NCBI GenBank assembly: GCA_942490535.1
Contig: CALNXQ010000004.1
Span: 434,001-498,000 of the forward strand
Source: JAEINY01 sp942490535
Lineage (GTDB): Bacteria > Bacteroidota > Bacteroidia > Bacteroidales > Marinilabiliaceae
Length of the DNA: 64,000 bases
Direction: 5' to 3'
The first letter of the stretch is position 1, and every line of letters begins with the position of its first letter. A program made the translations under genes and the position numbers. The notes under the pieces are model-generated. The model searched no databases. It saw only the letters and a list, made by a program, of their open reading frames with translations, and was not told where the DNA came from. This document shows positions 1 to 9,489 of the stretch, piece after piece.

Positions 1-1404
1 GGTCGATTGGCCATTAAGCAAGCCGCTGAGAATACAACGCTGTATGCCATAGCTGCCGGTACATTGACCAGTAATGCCAACTTCTTGTCCATTGATAAGT
101 ATGGATTGGATGCCATGGGGCACATTGCTGCTGATAATCCATCGGATTCCCGTTGGTTCTTCAATAATGACCATTGGTATAACTACTTGTATTTTGTGCA
201 AACCATGCATGAAACATCGGGTTATCCCATCGTTTTATGGCAGATGCCGGTTGGACACATCAATAGTTCGCAGACCATCAGTGCCTATACGGGCCAACGT
301 TATCAGGATCTGCCCAATGTCTCTACCAAATGGGAAGATTCAACCACCGATTTCTTCTTAGGTGATTCATTTGAGGCTCAGAATACCGTTCGATTGAATT
401 ATTTCTCAGAAAACAAATACATTGATTCGAAGCTCAGTGTATCGGGTAATAGCATTACCTGGGGTAATCACATGCAGGAAACAAAAGATGCAGGTGTCAT
501 CAGTGTATTATTTGGAGCCGGAGTAAATAACTCTACAGATGGTGTCGGATCACCTCCAACCGATGATTATTTCTGGATTCAGAAAGTACAAGAATACTAT
601 GCTGCCGGTGCTCCTGTATTGGACAAAGAGTATGGGGCCGGTAATGATTCACCTTGTGGTGCATCAGGATGTTCTCCAACAGTTAAGTTTTTAACGCCTG
701 CTGATGGTGAGAAAATTATTAAAACAACCATTACGCCAATCGATATTAAACTGGCTGCTTTTGACGTAGATGGTTCGATTACCAACTTTACTGTGTCGGT
801 AGATGGTCAAACGTTTACGCCGGTAGCGGCAGGTGCCAATTATCGCATTAGCTGGACACCATCTGCATTTGGAACCTATACCATTACTGCAAATGCCACT
901 GACAATGCCGGACATTCAACAGTTCTGCCAATCACAATTACGGTGGAAGAATTTAATTCGCTCGATTGTGATGTGCCAGCTTGGGAGGCTACTGCCATTT
1001 ATAATGTAAAAGGAACCGAGGTGTCCTATGATGGAAAAGTATTCCGAAGTAAATGGTGGAATCAAGGCGCTGTACCAACAGCCGAAGGACCATGGGAATA
1101 TGTAAGACCATGTTCAGGGCGGGCAGCAGCTATGGCTCAAGTCGAGAGCGCCAGCGAGTTGCTTACTTCTCCAAATCCATTTGATAGCAATGTGAAAATC
1201 AGTTTTGTCTTGCATCAAAAAGAGCAGGTGCTATTGAAAGTGTATTCGTCTTATGGTGCTGAAGTAGCCACTTTGATTAATGGTGAATTGATTGAAGGGT
1301 ATCAGGAAACACAGTTCAATGGTGCAGGGCTTCAGCCGGGTGTATACATTTATCATTTAATTACTTCTAATAAAACTTATACGGGTACAATGATTAAAAA
1401 GTAG
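1..1404 (+). CDS. Secreted chitin-binding glycoside-hydrolase-like protein, T9SS cargo (5' end outside window)
   Basis: The reading frame is open from base 1 with no credible start, so the N-terminus and signal peptide lie upstream. The first ~200 residues look like the C-terminal half of a barrel-type carbohydrate-active domain (motif VLWQMPVGHIN near nt 235), but I cannot name the family. An Ig-like module follows (about nt 680-945), then a CBM5/12-type chitin-binding module (about nt 967-1113, aromatic core KWWNQG, flanked by Cys). The end is a type A T9SS sorting domain (SPNPFDSNVK onward, about nt 1165-1401) closing with basic residues. The chitin-binding module, the linker and the sorting tail match those of the next gene, so both probably act on chitin outside the cell. 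The catalytic activity is unknown. Confidence 0.8.
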   Translation, partial: GRLAIKQAAENTTLYAIAAGTLTSNANFLSIDKYGLDAMGHIAADNPSDSRWFFNNDHWYNYLYFVQTMHETSGYPIVLWQMPVGHINSSQTISAYTGQRYQDLPNVSTKWEDSTTDFFLGDSFEAQNTVRLNYFSENKYIDSKLSVSGNSITWGNHMQETKDAGVISVLFGAGVNNSTDGVGSPPTDDYFWIQKVQEYYAAGAPVLDKEYGAGNDSPCGASGCSPTVKFLTPADGEKIIKTTITPIDIKLAAFDVDGSITNFTVSVDGQTFTPVAAGANYRISWTPSAFGTYTITANATDNAGHSTVLPITITVEEFNSLDCDVPAWEATAIYNVKGTEVSYDGKVFRSKWWNQGAVPTAEGPWEYVRPCSGRAAAMAQVESASELLTSPNPFDSNVKISFVLHQKEQVLLKVYSSYGAEVATLINGELIEGYQETQFNGAGLQPGVYIYHLITSNKTYTGTMIKK

Positions 1405-1438
1405 GCACTAAAATCATTGTTTTTATGACTGGCAGTTA

Positions 1439-1467
1439 CCGGACATCACCTGGGCAGGGGTGTCCGG
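1439..1467 (+). other. Stem-loop after the first gene
   Basis: CCGGACA (1439-1445) pairs with TGTCCGG (1461-1467), and flanking GGCA/TGCC can extend the stem. No U-tract follows, so this may be an mRNA-end or stability hairpin rather than a classical intrinsic terminator. Confidence 0.4.
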
Positions 1468-1536
1468 ATTGCCGGTTACCATGTATGTTCAATATTCTTG
1501 AAACCACATTTTTAAATTAACTAATTAATTAAACAC

Positions 1537-4248
1537 ATGAGAAAAGCTACATTATTGCAGATGATGCTAACTTGCGTATTGCTGTTTACAGCTCTAGCTG
1601 TCCATGCACAATATGAGTTTCCACAATGTTCGCCAGATTATGATCCCGCACAAGCCCATTATGTGCAAGGATCTGAAGTGTCATTAAATGGGATTAACTA
1701 TCGCGCCAAATATTGGACAACGGCTACACCTCCGGATCAATCCTGGGAGACAGTCGGTCCCTGTGGTGACGGTGGATTGGGCCCTGATTATCCCGGTAAT
1801 CAGCGTATCATAGGTTATTTGCCTTATTGGCTAACTGGCTATGATGTGGCCACTGAATTCGATCCGGCTTCAGTAACACATATTAATCTGGCATTTGTTT
1901 TATTCCAGCAAAACAATAACGACTTTGCCAGTGCCGATTTTGCATCCGTTGCGTTTGCGCCTTTTCATCAGCGACGTGTGGATTCCTTAATCGTGGATTG
2001 TGATGTTTTAAACAGAGCCCATGCAGCAGGAACTACTGTTTCCGTAGCCTTAGGTGGGGCGACCGACTTTGCTTTTTTATGGTTGATGAACAAGTATTAC
2101 AACAATGATACAAAGATGGATGAAATTGCCAATCTCATTGCCAATTATGTGACATCACGTGGGTTAGACGGTGTTGATTTAGACCTGGAATGTTGGTGGG
2201 CCGATCCGAATATTGCCGGTACGGCTGAGATTGGGGGCCGTGTGCGCGGGGACAAATGGGGGGGAGTTGACCAAGGTCCTCACCAGGCTGCTATTGGTTT
2301 AACCAAATTAAGTCAGAAACTACGTGAGAAATTACCAACGAAACTGATCTCTGCCGCTGTTTTCGCTACCTCCTGGTACGGAAATAACTACGATGATACC
2401 ATGGCCAATTACCTGGATTGGATTGGCTTGATGAGTTATGATTTTACTGGTTCCTGGGATAAAACAGCCTTTGGTCCGCATTCAGCCATGTACAAAGTGC
2501 CACTGGGTACGTATCCAAAGCAAACTGCTGATAATCCTATTTATGCGGCTCAGGATGCATTGGAATATTGGATGGGCTTAGCGCCTCCGGCCTGGAATCA
2601 CGATGGTGGATTCAATGTACCTAAAGCTAAATTATGTGCTGGTGTACCTGCATATGGTTATGATTTCTCGCAGAAAAAGCCTGATGGTGGAAATGGTTAC
2701 CTAGGTGTTCCATATAAAAATATCGTGCGGGATTATCCAAATGCAGCCACAAGCTACGATCCATTAGATCCGCATAATATGGGAGGTCACATTGGTTTTG
2801 ACGGTCGGAATATTTATTACAACACCCCTAAAGGTGCGGCTGATAAAATCACTTACATGGATAATTATGGCCATCAGGGCGTAATCGTTTGGGAAGTCAG
2901 TCAAGATGTACCGTTTACCTCTCCTCACAGTATTCTTAAAGCTTTAAATGATGCCATCACCACAGGGCCTAAGCCACCAGTGGTCGCCATTACTGCTCCT
3001 GTTAATGGGTCAACCCATGTCATTAATACAGTACTTACCATTACAGCTGACGCCAGCGATCCGGATGGACAAGTAGTGAAAGTTGATTTTTATGATGGCA
3101 CTACTTTATTAGGAACAGATACGACTGCGCCATACAGATATTCATTTACGCCAACAGTATTGGGGGCAAAAAACCTGAAAGCAATAGCTACTGATAATTC
3201 AGCATCATCGACTACTTCTGCTTTGGTAAATATTACTATCACTGACGGTCAACAATTCCCGCCAACAGCTAGTATTACCAGTCCTGTTGCCAATAGTGAA
3301 TTTGCTGAAGGAACTGCCATTACGGTCAGTGCTGAAGCAGCTGATACAGATGGACAAGTGATGAAAGTAGATTTCTACGATGGGACTACTTTATTGGGGA
3401 CCGATACGACTGCTCCATACACTTATGTGTACAATAACGCACCTGTTGGCAATCGCGCGCTTAAAGTGATCGCGACAGATAATGATAACTTAACTGGTGA
3501 ATCAACGATGGTCTCTGTTGTCGTAGTGACCAACCTCGTTCCGCCTACAGTCACAATCACGTCTCCGGCTAATAATGCGACATTTGCATCAGGAGCCGCT
3601 GTTACCATTGAAGCCACAGTAACGGATGCCGATGGAACCATTGCAAAAGTTGATTTCTATGCCGGAACCAGCTTATTAGGAACTGATAATACAGCTCCTT
3701 ATGCCTATACCTGGAATCCAACTGATAATCCTTATGCATTAAAAGCCATTGCTACGGATAATGATAACTTAAGGGGTGAATCAACAGTTGTGAACATCAC
3801 TGTGGGTGGAGTAACAGACTGCACTGCGCCTGCATATGAAGCCGGTAAAGTGTATGTGGCTAATGATGTGGTGTCGCACAATGGCCATGAATACCGCGCC
3901 AAATGGTGGACTACCAATGAAGAACCTGGTACAACCGGTCAGTGGGGTGTATGGGATGACAATGGACCATGTGCTGCTCCAGCTGCTTTAGCAGCCGACT
4001 ATTTATCGACCTATCCAAATCCATTTGAAGGACAAGTGACTTTTACTTTTACGCTGACAGAAGCCAGTCAGGTGGTATTAAAAGTAACCGACTCCATGGG
4101 TGCTACAGTAGCTATTGTGGTGAACGAAAAGCTGGACGCCGGATACCATGAATACACATTCAATGGAACGCACTTAAGTAATGGCGTATACATCTGCAAT
4201 ATGACAGTTGGTAAAGAGACGACTACCAAGACTCTGTTGAAAAAATAG
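1537..4248 (+). CDS. Multidomain secreted GH18 chitinase with T9SS sorting domain
   Basis: Predicted extracellular endo-acting chitinase of 903 residues. Order: Sec signal peptide (1-25, ending AVHAQ); CBM5/12 chitin-binding module (about 30-76); GH18 barrel (about 87-475) starting RIIGYLPYW and carrying the catalytic motif DGVDLDLE, residues 211-218, with E218 as the proton donor; three tandem Ig-like modules (about 480-757); a second CBM5/12 (about 761-813); a type A T9SS sorting domain (about 823-903, YPNPFEGQ onward). The ATG at 1537 is directly followed by the signal peptide, so the start is secure. The gene follows the preceding one by 132 bp and shares its modules; a terminator follows. 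The Trp of the usual DxxDxDWE motif is Leu217 here, which is common in some GH18 subgroups. No sign of disruption. Confidence 0.95.
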   Translation: MRKATLLQMMLTCVLLFTALAVHAQYEFPQCSPDYDPAQAHYVQGSEVSLNGINYRAKYWTTATPPDQSWETVGPCGDGGLGPDYPGNQRIIGYLPYWLTGYDVATEFDPASVTHINLAFVLFQQNNNDFASADFASVAFAPFHQRRVDSLIVDCDVLNRAHAAGTTVSVALGGATDFAFLWLMNKYYNNDTKMDEIANLIANYVTSRGLDGVDLDLECWWADPNIAGTAEIGGRVRGDKWGGVDQGPHQAAIGLTKLSQKLREKLPTKLISAAVFATSWYGNNYDDTMANYLDWIGLMSYDFTGSWDKTAFGPHSAMYKVPLGTYPKQTADNPIYAAQDALEYWMGLAPPAWNHDGGFNVPKAKLCAGVPAYGYDFSQKKPDGGNGYLGVPYKNIVRDYPNAATSYDPLDPHNMGGHIGFDGRNIYYNTPKGAADKITYMDNYGHQGVIVWEVSQDVPFTSPHSILKALNDAITTGPKPPVVAITAPVNGSTHVINTVLTITADASDPDGQVVKVDFYDGTTLLGTDTTAPYRYSFTPTVLGAKNLKAIATDNSASSTTSALVNITITDGQQFPPTASITSPVANSEFAEGTAITVSAEAADTDGQVMKVDFYDGTTLLGTDTTAPYTYVYNNAPVGNRALKVIATDNDNLTGESTMVSVVVVTNLVPPTVTITSPANNATFASGAAVTIEATVTDADGTIAKVDFYAGTSLLGTDNTAPYAYTWNPTDNPYALKAIATDNDNLRGESTVVNITVGGVTDCTAPAYEAGKVYVANDVVSHNGHEYRAKWWTTNEEPGTTGQWGVWDDNGPCAAPAALAADYLSTYPNPFEGQVTFTFTLTEASQVVLKVTDSMGATVAIVVNEKLDAGYHEYTFNGTHLSNGVYICNMTVGKETTTKTLLKK
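2971..3810 (+). repeat. Three tandem Ig-like module repeats in the chitinase gene
   Basis: The segment coding for KVDFYDGTTLLGTDTTAPY recurs near nt 3078, 3366 and 3648 at a spacing of about 288 bp. The first two copies are very similar at the DNA level too. This is internal gene duplication of spacer modules. Confidence 0.85.
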
Positions 4249-4256
4249 TTTGATTC

Positions 4257-4286
4257 AAAGGCCCGGGCATTTACTCGGGCCTTTTT
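4257..4286 (+). terminator. Intrinsic terminator after chitinase
   Basis: AAAGGCCCG pairs with CGGGCCTTT (4276-4284) and a T-tract follows, 9 bp after the chitinase stop. The rest of the gap to 4571 holds no recognisable gene. It has an isolated AAGGAGGTG at 4381 and a TACCTTTG promoter-like box at 4514. Confidence 0.85.
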
Positions 4287-4513
4287 AATGATTGCCAGTT
4301 TGGAGTCTGAACAATGGTTGAATAAAAACTTTGTAATTGAATTGTATTTGAGGTGATTAGTTGTAATTTAAAGAGGCGCAAAGGAGGTGTTTTTCCATTG
4401 GTCTGGTATAAGTTCCGACGAAGGTCAGGACATAAACAATTTTTAACGCTCCATCAACTGTTCTTATTGAGATAATTCAGGTCTTCCATATCGGAAAATT
4501 CAACGCATTGGGT

Positions 4514-4521
4514 TACCTTTG
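4514..4521 (+). promoter_or_regulatory. Candidate -7 box for the AI-2E-type permease gene
   Basis: TACCTTTG matches the Bacteroidota -7 consensus TAnnTTTG, 50 bp before the ATG at 4572. No clear TTTG -33 element was found. Confidence 0.35.
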
Positions 4522-4571
4522 AGGCCCGGTAAAAATACCAGGATATTAATAAACGATATTTGAGACTTAAC

Positions 4572-5645
4572 ATGAAAGATTTAAAAACTACTAATTTATT
4601 ACTGTTAATCATAGTAATACCCATTGTGTTTTACTTGTTGAAGTTATTGTCGTTTATCTTTATCCCTTTGATTCTTTCCATGTTTATCGCGCTTCTTTTT
4701 CTACCATTGATGAGGTGGTTTAATAAAAGAAGCGTACCCAAAACCATTAGTATTGGCTTGGTGATAATCATATTCATCGGGGCCTTTAAAATTGGTGGTG
4801 AGTTAATTCATTTGTCCAGTAAAGAGATATTATCGGCTGACAATGCTTTCTTCACAAAGGCTGAAGGTAAGTTGATCAATTTAGTGACAATCGTTGAACA
4901 GTTCTTTGGTATTGAAAGGGTACAAGGCGAAAATGTATTGGTTCATTATCTGCAGCAGTTTAATTTCGTGAATAACATTGGTACCACTCTAAATTTTATT
5001 GGAGATACCCTTTCAATGACTTTAATGACAGCCTTTTTTGTGGTCTTATGGTTGGCCGAATCCATTAATTTTCAAAAGGTATTAAATAGTACGGTTTTAA
5101 AGCAGAAGCATTCGTCCGTAAAAGCGTTTCGTAAAATAGAGAAAGACCTGATTACATTTATGAAAGTCAAGTTTTTGGTGAGTTTAGGAACCGGGATTGG
5201 CATCAGTCTGGCTTGTGTCTTTTTTGATGTGAGTTTTCCTATTTTTTGGGGGCTGTTTGCGTTTGCCATCAATTTTGTGCAGATGATTGGATCTTTTGTA
5301 TCGGTCATTTTATTGGCCATCTTTGCTTTTGTGGAATTGGACCCAACCGGAACACTGGTTTTCTTTATCCTATCCATCATTGGTGTACAAGCACTGTTTG
5401 GCGGGGTTTTGGAGCCTGTTTTAATGGGTAAATCATTTTCCATAAATGTAATCACGATTTTGGTGATGCTCATGTTGTGGGGTTTTATTTGGGGAGTTCC
5501 GGGTATGATAATGTCCATTCCGATCACTGTTTTTATTAAAATTATTTTAGAACAATTTCCTAAAACAAAAATTGTGGCTGATATATTAGCCGGCTCAGAA
5601 CAAGGGGTTACTTGGTCATTTGGGAAGAAGAAACCGGTGGTTTAA
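4572..5645 (+). CDS. AI-2E family (PerM-type) transporter
   Basis: Integral inner-membrane protein of 357 residues with the AI-2E/PerM layout. There are three N-terminal hydrophobic segments, a hydrophilic central domain (about 85-140), then a run of five or so membrane helices that includes the conserved late region GGVLEPVLMGKS. Members are proposed to export autoinducer-2 or other small molecules, or to act as ion/solute antiporters; the substrate cannot be read from sequence. The frame is open from a TTG at 4560, but the ATG at 4572 starts MKDLKTTNLL directly before the first helix and is preferred. Single gene between terminated or promoter-bearing gaps. In 5646-5976 I see only a promoter for the next gene. 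Confidence 0.85.
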   Translation: MKDLKTTNLLLLIIVIPIVFYLLKLLSFIFIPLILSMFIALLFLPLMRWFNKRSVPKTISIGLVIIIFIGAFKIGGELIHLSSKEILSADNAFFTKAEGKLINLVTIVEQFFGIERVQGENVLVHYLQQFNFVNNIGTTLNFIGDTLSMTLMTAFFVVLWLAESINFQKVLNSTVLKQKHSSVKAFRKIEKDLITFMKVKFLVSLGTGIGISLACVFFDVSFPIFWGLFAFAINFVQMIGSFVSVILLAIFAFVELDPTGTLVFFILSIIGVQALFGGVLEPVLMGKSFSINVITILVMLMLWGFIWGVPGMIMSIPITVFIKIILEQFPKTKIVADILAGSEQGVTWSFGKKKPVV

Positions 5646-5915
5646 CCCCCGGTAAAGTGGAGGATGGTGTAAAGATTATCTCTTTCATGACGAGAATCTG
5701 ACTTTCTATCCGTATCTTAGCGCAATATTATTACCTGATAATTTCACTTCGGATAAGGTGGTAATGAAAAGCATTAAGAGTTGTTTAACAATTAATCTTT
5801 AGTTACCTTTCTCTAACCTACTCTTATCGCTGGTTTTGATGTTTTCAGAGCGAATGAATGGTAATAAAGGGATGAATGGTTATTTGATCATGTGTCAAAT
5901 GGCTGTTTAGTGTGT

Positions 5916-5941
5916 TAAATTTCTACCTTTGGTAGATGCAT
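5916..5941 (+). promoter_or_regulatory. Promoter of cold-shock protein gene
   Basis: TACCTTTG at 5934-5941 fits TAnnTTTG, with a TTTAG at 5916 in place of the -33 TTTG. It ends 35 bp before the ATG, and AAGGA lies close upstream of the start. Confidence 0.5.
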
Positions 5942-5976
5942 GAATAAATTTAAAATTATAAAAGGAACAATATTTT

Positions 5977-6426
5977 ATGGGTAGATCTCAAGAAACTTTT
6001 AACAAAAAGGAAGTAAGAAATAAAAAAGAGAAGAAGCGTAAAGAAAAAGAGCAGAAAAGATTAGCCAGACAAGAAGGTGGTAAAAAAGGAAGTCTGGACG
6101 ATATGATTGCCTACGTGGATGAAAATGGTATGCTGACCGATACACCACCGGATCCAACTAAAAAGAAGAAAATTAACGCCGAAGATATAGAGCTTGGTGT
6201 TCCTTCAAGAGAAACGGAAGCGTTTGATCCAATTCGAAAAGGAGTTATTGATTTCTTCAATGAATCAAAAGGTTTTGGTTTCATCAAGGATTTGGAAACG
6301 AAAGAAAGTGTATTTGTGCATGTCAATAACTTACTTGAGGAAGTTAAAGAAGGAAATTTAGTGACTTTTGAAGTGGAAATGGGCCCTAAAGGACCTTCTG
6401 CAATCAAAGTTAAGCTTACTAAATAA
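5977..6426 (+). CDS. Cold-shock domain protein with basic N-terminal extension
   Basis: 149 residues, cytoplasmic, predicted to bind single-stranded RNA or DNA. The C-terminal half (about 87-149) is a cold-shock domain with RNP1 KGFGFI (98-103) and RNP2 VFVHV (112-116). The first ~40 residues are a Lys/Arg/Glu-rich, probably helical or disordered tail, a layout common in Bacteroidota CspA-like proteins and longer than the 65-70-residue enterobacterial CspA. It lies directly upstream of a DEAD-box helicase, another RNA-remodelling factor, but has its own terminator and the helicase its own promoter. The pair probably works in cold or RNA-structure adaptation (inference). Confidence 0.92.
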   Translation: MGRSQETFNKKEVRNKKEKKRKEKEQKRLARQEGGKKGSLDDMIAYVDENGMLTDTPPDPTKKKKINAEDIELGVPSRETEAFDPIRKGVIDFFNESKGFGFIKDLETKESVFVHVNNLLEEVKEGNLVTFEVEMGPKGPSAIKVKLTK

Positions 6427-6453
6427 AAAGCCAAAAATAACAATTTGGCTTTT
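6426..6453 (+). terminator. Intrinsic terminator after cold-shock gene
   Basis: AAAAGCCAAA and TTTGGCTTTT (6444-6453) form a 10-bp stem starting at the stop codon, with its T-rich arm acting as the U-tract. Confidence 0.75.
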
Positions 6454-6526
6454 CAATTATTATGGTCTGGAATAAAGAGATGGGATTCTTCCTGCAGTAT
6501 AGGCAGCAATTATCAAACTTTAACTA

Positions 6527-6534
6527 TATCTTTG
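6527..6534 (+). promoter_or_regulatory. Candidate -7 box of DEAD-box helicase gene
   Basis: TATCTTTG matches TAnnTTTG, 22 bp upstream of the helicase ATG. Confidence 0.5.
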
Positions 6535-6556
6535 CCGCCCTTATTAAATATACTGA

Positions 6557-7840
6557 ATGACATTCAAAGAATTAGGAATTATTGAACCCATCCTTAAGGC
6601 CTTGAGCGCCAAGGGATATATAACCCCAACACCCATACAGGAACAATCCATACCCATTCTGCTACGCGGAAAGGATTTGTTGGGATGTGCTCAAACAGGC
6701 ACAGGTAAAACAGCTGCATTTTCCATCCCGATTATTCAACACTTGTATAATGATCGTCGGCAGGAAAAAGGGCCACGCCGAATCAAGGCGCTGGTTGTTA
6801 CTCCCACACGGGAATTAGCCCTTCAAATAGGGGAGAGCTTTACTACCTACGCCAAATATGCTGGATTAAAAAATACGGTCATTTTTGGGGGTGTGAAACA
6901 AGGTTCCCAAACAGCGGCGTTGCGCCAGGGACCTGATGTATTGGTGGCAACGCCCGGCAGGCTTTTAGATTTGATGGATCAGGGATACATCTCGCTGAAA
7001 CACATTGAATACTTTGTGTTGGATGAAGCAGATCAGATGCTGGACATGGGGTTTATCCATGACATTCGCAAGTTGTTGACGAAATTACCTAAAGAGCGGC
7101 AGTCGTTGTTCTTTTCGGCTACTATGCCACCGGCTATCGTTCAATTATCCGGTAAGATACTTGGTAATCATGAGAAGGTGACCGTTAAACCCGAGCAAAC
7201 CACGGCTGAAAAAGTGGAGCAATCCATTTATTTTGTCAGTAAAAAAGGCAAGCCTAAGTTGTTGACGCACCTGTTAAAAACAGAATCCGTCGATTCGGCT
7301 CTGGTATTTTCCAGAACCAAACACGGTGCCGATAAAATTGTGAAGGTATTGGCCAAGGCTTCCATTGAAGCAGCTGCCATTCATGGAAACAAATCGCAGG
7401 GTGCCCGGCAACGCGCGTTGAGTAATTTTAAGAATGGCCATATTAATGTGTTAGTGGCTACGGATATTGCGGCTCGTGGTATTGATGTAGCGGATCTGTC
7501 ACATGTGATCAATTACGATATGCCCAATGTACCGGAGACCTATGTGCACCGCATTGGACGAACCGGACGCGCCAGTGCCAGTGGGATAGCGCTTTCTTTT
7601 TGCGATGGCGAGGAAAAAGCTTATCTGAAAGATATTCAGAAACTCATCAGTCAACAAATTCCGGTGGTGAAAGATCATCCCTATGAAGATGATGGTTCGG
7701 AAGATGTTCTTGAAGAAGTAGCCAAGCCCAAGCATGCTATGCCTAGAAATAGAATGGCAAAAGCCGGAGTGAAAAGTGTCGCCCACAATGCGCATTCCAA
7801 TCACCGGCGACGCCCCGTTTTAGTTAAGAAAAACAGTTAG
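6557..7840 (+). CDS. DEAD-box ATP-dependent RNA helicase (RhlE-like)
   Basis: 427 residues, cytoplasmic RNA unwinding and RNP remodelling. All family motifs are visible: an F-x-E/Q-type Q motif (PTPIQEQSIP), motif I AQTGTGKT (45-52), PTRELA, TPGR, DEAD (156-159), SAT (187-189), then in the second RecA domain ATDIAARGIDV and HRIGRTGR. The tail after residue ~370 is short and basic, resembling Bacteroidota RhlE-type proteins rather than DbpA or CsdA with their RNA-binding domains. ATG at 6557 opens directly into the Q-motif region. The subgroup assignment to RhlE is less certain than the family. Confidence 0.94.
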   Translation: MTFKELGIIEPILKALSAKGYITPTPIQEQSIPILLRGKDLLGCAQTGTGKTAAFSIPIIQHLYNDRRQEKGPRRIKALVVTPTRELALQIGESFTTYAKYAGLKNTVIFGGVKQGSQTAALRQGPDVLVATPGRLLDLMDQGYISLKHIEYFVLDEADQMLDMGFIHDIRKLLTKLPKERQSLFFSATMPPAIVQLSGKILGNHEKVTVKPEQTTAEKVEQSIYFVSKKGKPKLLTHLLKTESVDSALVFSRTKHGADKIVKVLAKASIEAAAIHGNKSQGARQRALSNFKNGHINVLVATDIAARGIDVADLSHVINYDMPNVPETYVHRIGRTGRASASGIALSFCDGEEKAYLKDIQKLISQQIPVVKDHPYEDDGSEDVLEEVAKPKHAMPRNRMAKAGVKSVAHNAHSNHRRRPVLVKKNS

Positions 7841-7873
7841 ATATTCTGCAAGACGCAGGTAAATAAGTCATAT

Positions 7874-7902
7874 AACCGAATAGATCTCTATTCGGTTTTT
7901 TT
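7874..7902 (+). terminator. Intrinsic terminator after helicase
   Basis: A perfect 11-bp stem, AACCGAATAGA (7874-7884) with TCTATTCGGTT (7887-7897), is followed by a T-run. The ~490 bp from here to the IS30 element (8395) hold no credible gene. They contain a strong AAGGAGGTGG at 8061 before a 10-codon micro-ORF (8075-8107). This stretch may be the original upstream region of the chemoreceptor gene now beyond the IS. Confidence 0.9.
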
Positions 7903-8394
7903 GTAACCTAATTCTGACGAAAGTAAGGTTAAGTGCTCTCCAGAGAATTGTTTCAAAATGGAGTAAAGATCGGTTGGAGACCAGTAATATTTAGTCACCT
8001 GAGTTTGATTTAAGAGTGTTGACGACCAATGATAAAATTTGTACTGTAACCTTAATTATCAAGGAGGTGGCAGTATGTTCTTGCCTATGTATGGTTTGGG
8101 GAATTAACTTCTCTAGTACTATCAACGTTAAGAAAAGATATTTTAATTGATAAATGTAAATAAGTTGCTCTTTCAGTGCGCATCGAATGGTCTGTCAATC
8201 GCCCCCAAAGCCATGTCTTGAACTGAGTTGAGATGGAATTTCAGCCTGATTTTAAATGTAATTCAGGATATTACCTTTTATCATCATTCCCATGGAATAA
8301 ACACAAATAAAGTAGATGCCTTACGATTTCTCACATCTGTAGTTTATTATTTCTAAATTTGTCGTCAATTGTGAGATTGCATTAATAAAGGCTG

Positions 8395-8417
8395 AATTCA
8401 AGTCACAAATGCAACTT
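8395..8417 (+). repeat. IS30 element left terminal inverted repeat
   Basis: 23 bp, exactly the reverse complement of 9490-9512. It overlaps the last codons of the transposase gene (stop at 8398). Confidence 0.88.
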
Positions 8418-9375
8418 CCTGATAAAACAATAATTTCTCCATTACAAATATAGGAGTTTCAAAACTATATCTCTTTCTAGGCCTATTATTTAGTTTAATT
8501 TCAATGCTTTTTATGTACTCATCTGTGAGGTTAGTGAAGTCTGTCTTTTTAGGTATGTATTGCCTGATAAGACCGTTAAGATTCTCATTCGATCCTCTTT
8601 CCCAGGAGTGATAAGGATGCGCAAAATAATAGTCTACATTCAGTTCTGACGCCACCCTCTCATGGGCAGCAAATTCTTTTCCGTTGTCAGAAGTTATCGT
8701 GTGAATATAGGGCGTCCACCCGACCAATAAGTCATTGATAGCACTGGCTACAATGTGGGATTCTTTAGAGGCCACCTTTTTCATTTTCAACACACCTGAG
8801 GCTCTGTCATTAATGGTTACAATGGCCTGTTTATGGTGTTCTCCAATAATCAGATCCACTTCCAAATCACCAAATCGTTCTCTTTTTTCTACGATGGATG
8901 GACGTTGATCGATGCTTATCCGATCTTTAATGATCCCTCTTGAATCCTTGCTACTTCCCCGTTTACGGTAATGTCTACCGTGCCTGCGAAGATGAGTGTA
9001 CAGGAGTCCATTTTGCCTTTTATCTTCCCAAATATATTGGTAAATTCGTTCAGAAGAAACACATGGAACGCCTCTCTTTGCCAATGTTCCAACAATCTGC
9101 TCCGGAGAGTAATCTTCTTTTATCAGGGCTTCTACATCCCTCTTTACACTGTCAGTAAACCGGATGTGTTTTTTCTTCTGGGCTTGACGCATGCGATACT
9201 TCTTTTCAGCCAGATCCGGCTTGTATTCACCACTGCGAATGTCTTTATTCCGATGGATTTCTCTGCAGATAGCGGACTTACTTTTACCTAAAACCTTACC
9301 AATTTTACTTTGACTAAAGCCCTGTGCCAACAGGCAAGATATTGTGTATCTTTGTTCAAAGGTTATATGACTCAT
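8398..9375 (-). CDS. IS30-family transposase
   Basis: 325 residues, the normal size for the family. The N-terminal helix-turn-helix (about 9-45, LAQGFSQSKIGKVLGKSKSA) recognises the inverted repeats. The DDE integrase core has D in FGDLEVDLIIG, D in TITSDNGKEF and E in ERGSNENLNGL, the typical IS30 signature. There is no frameshift or stop, so the element could be active. Its promoter would lie between the start codon and the right inverted repeat. It is transcribed away from the neighbouring chemoreceptor gene. Confidence 0.95.
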   Translation of the reverse strand: MSHITFEQRYTISCLLAQGFSQSKIGKVLGKSKSAICREIHRNKDIRSGEYKPDLAEKKYRMRQAQKKKHIRFTDSVKRDVEALIKEDYSPEQIVGTLAKRGVPCVSSERIYQYIWEDKRQNGLLYTHLRRHGRHYRKRGSSKDSRGIIKDRISIDQRPSIVEKRERFGDLEVDLIIGEHHKQAIVTINDRASGVLKMKKVASKESHIVASAINDLLVGWTPYIHTITSDNGKEFAAHERVASELNVDYYFAHPYHSWERGSNENLNGLIRQYIPKKTDFTNLTDEYIKSIEIKLNNRPRKRYSFETPIFVMEKLLFYQEVAFVT

Positions 9376-9489
9376 ATTACAACTTTTTAGACGGAGGGTA
9401 ATGTAAGACTTATATCCATTCAGAGGGAAAGGGAGAATAAATTTCTCTCTTTCTTCTGAAAAAATAGGATATCAAAACTACACTCCTGA

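Noticed and set aside
5072..5527. 151-aa minus-strand frame inside the AI-2E-type permease gene
   Set aside because: Antisense shadow of a clear membrane protein gene with no recognisable protein features.
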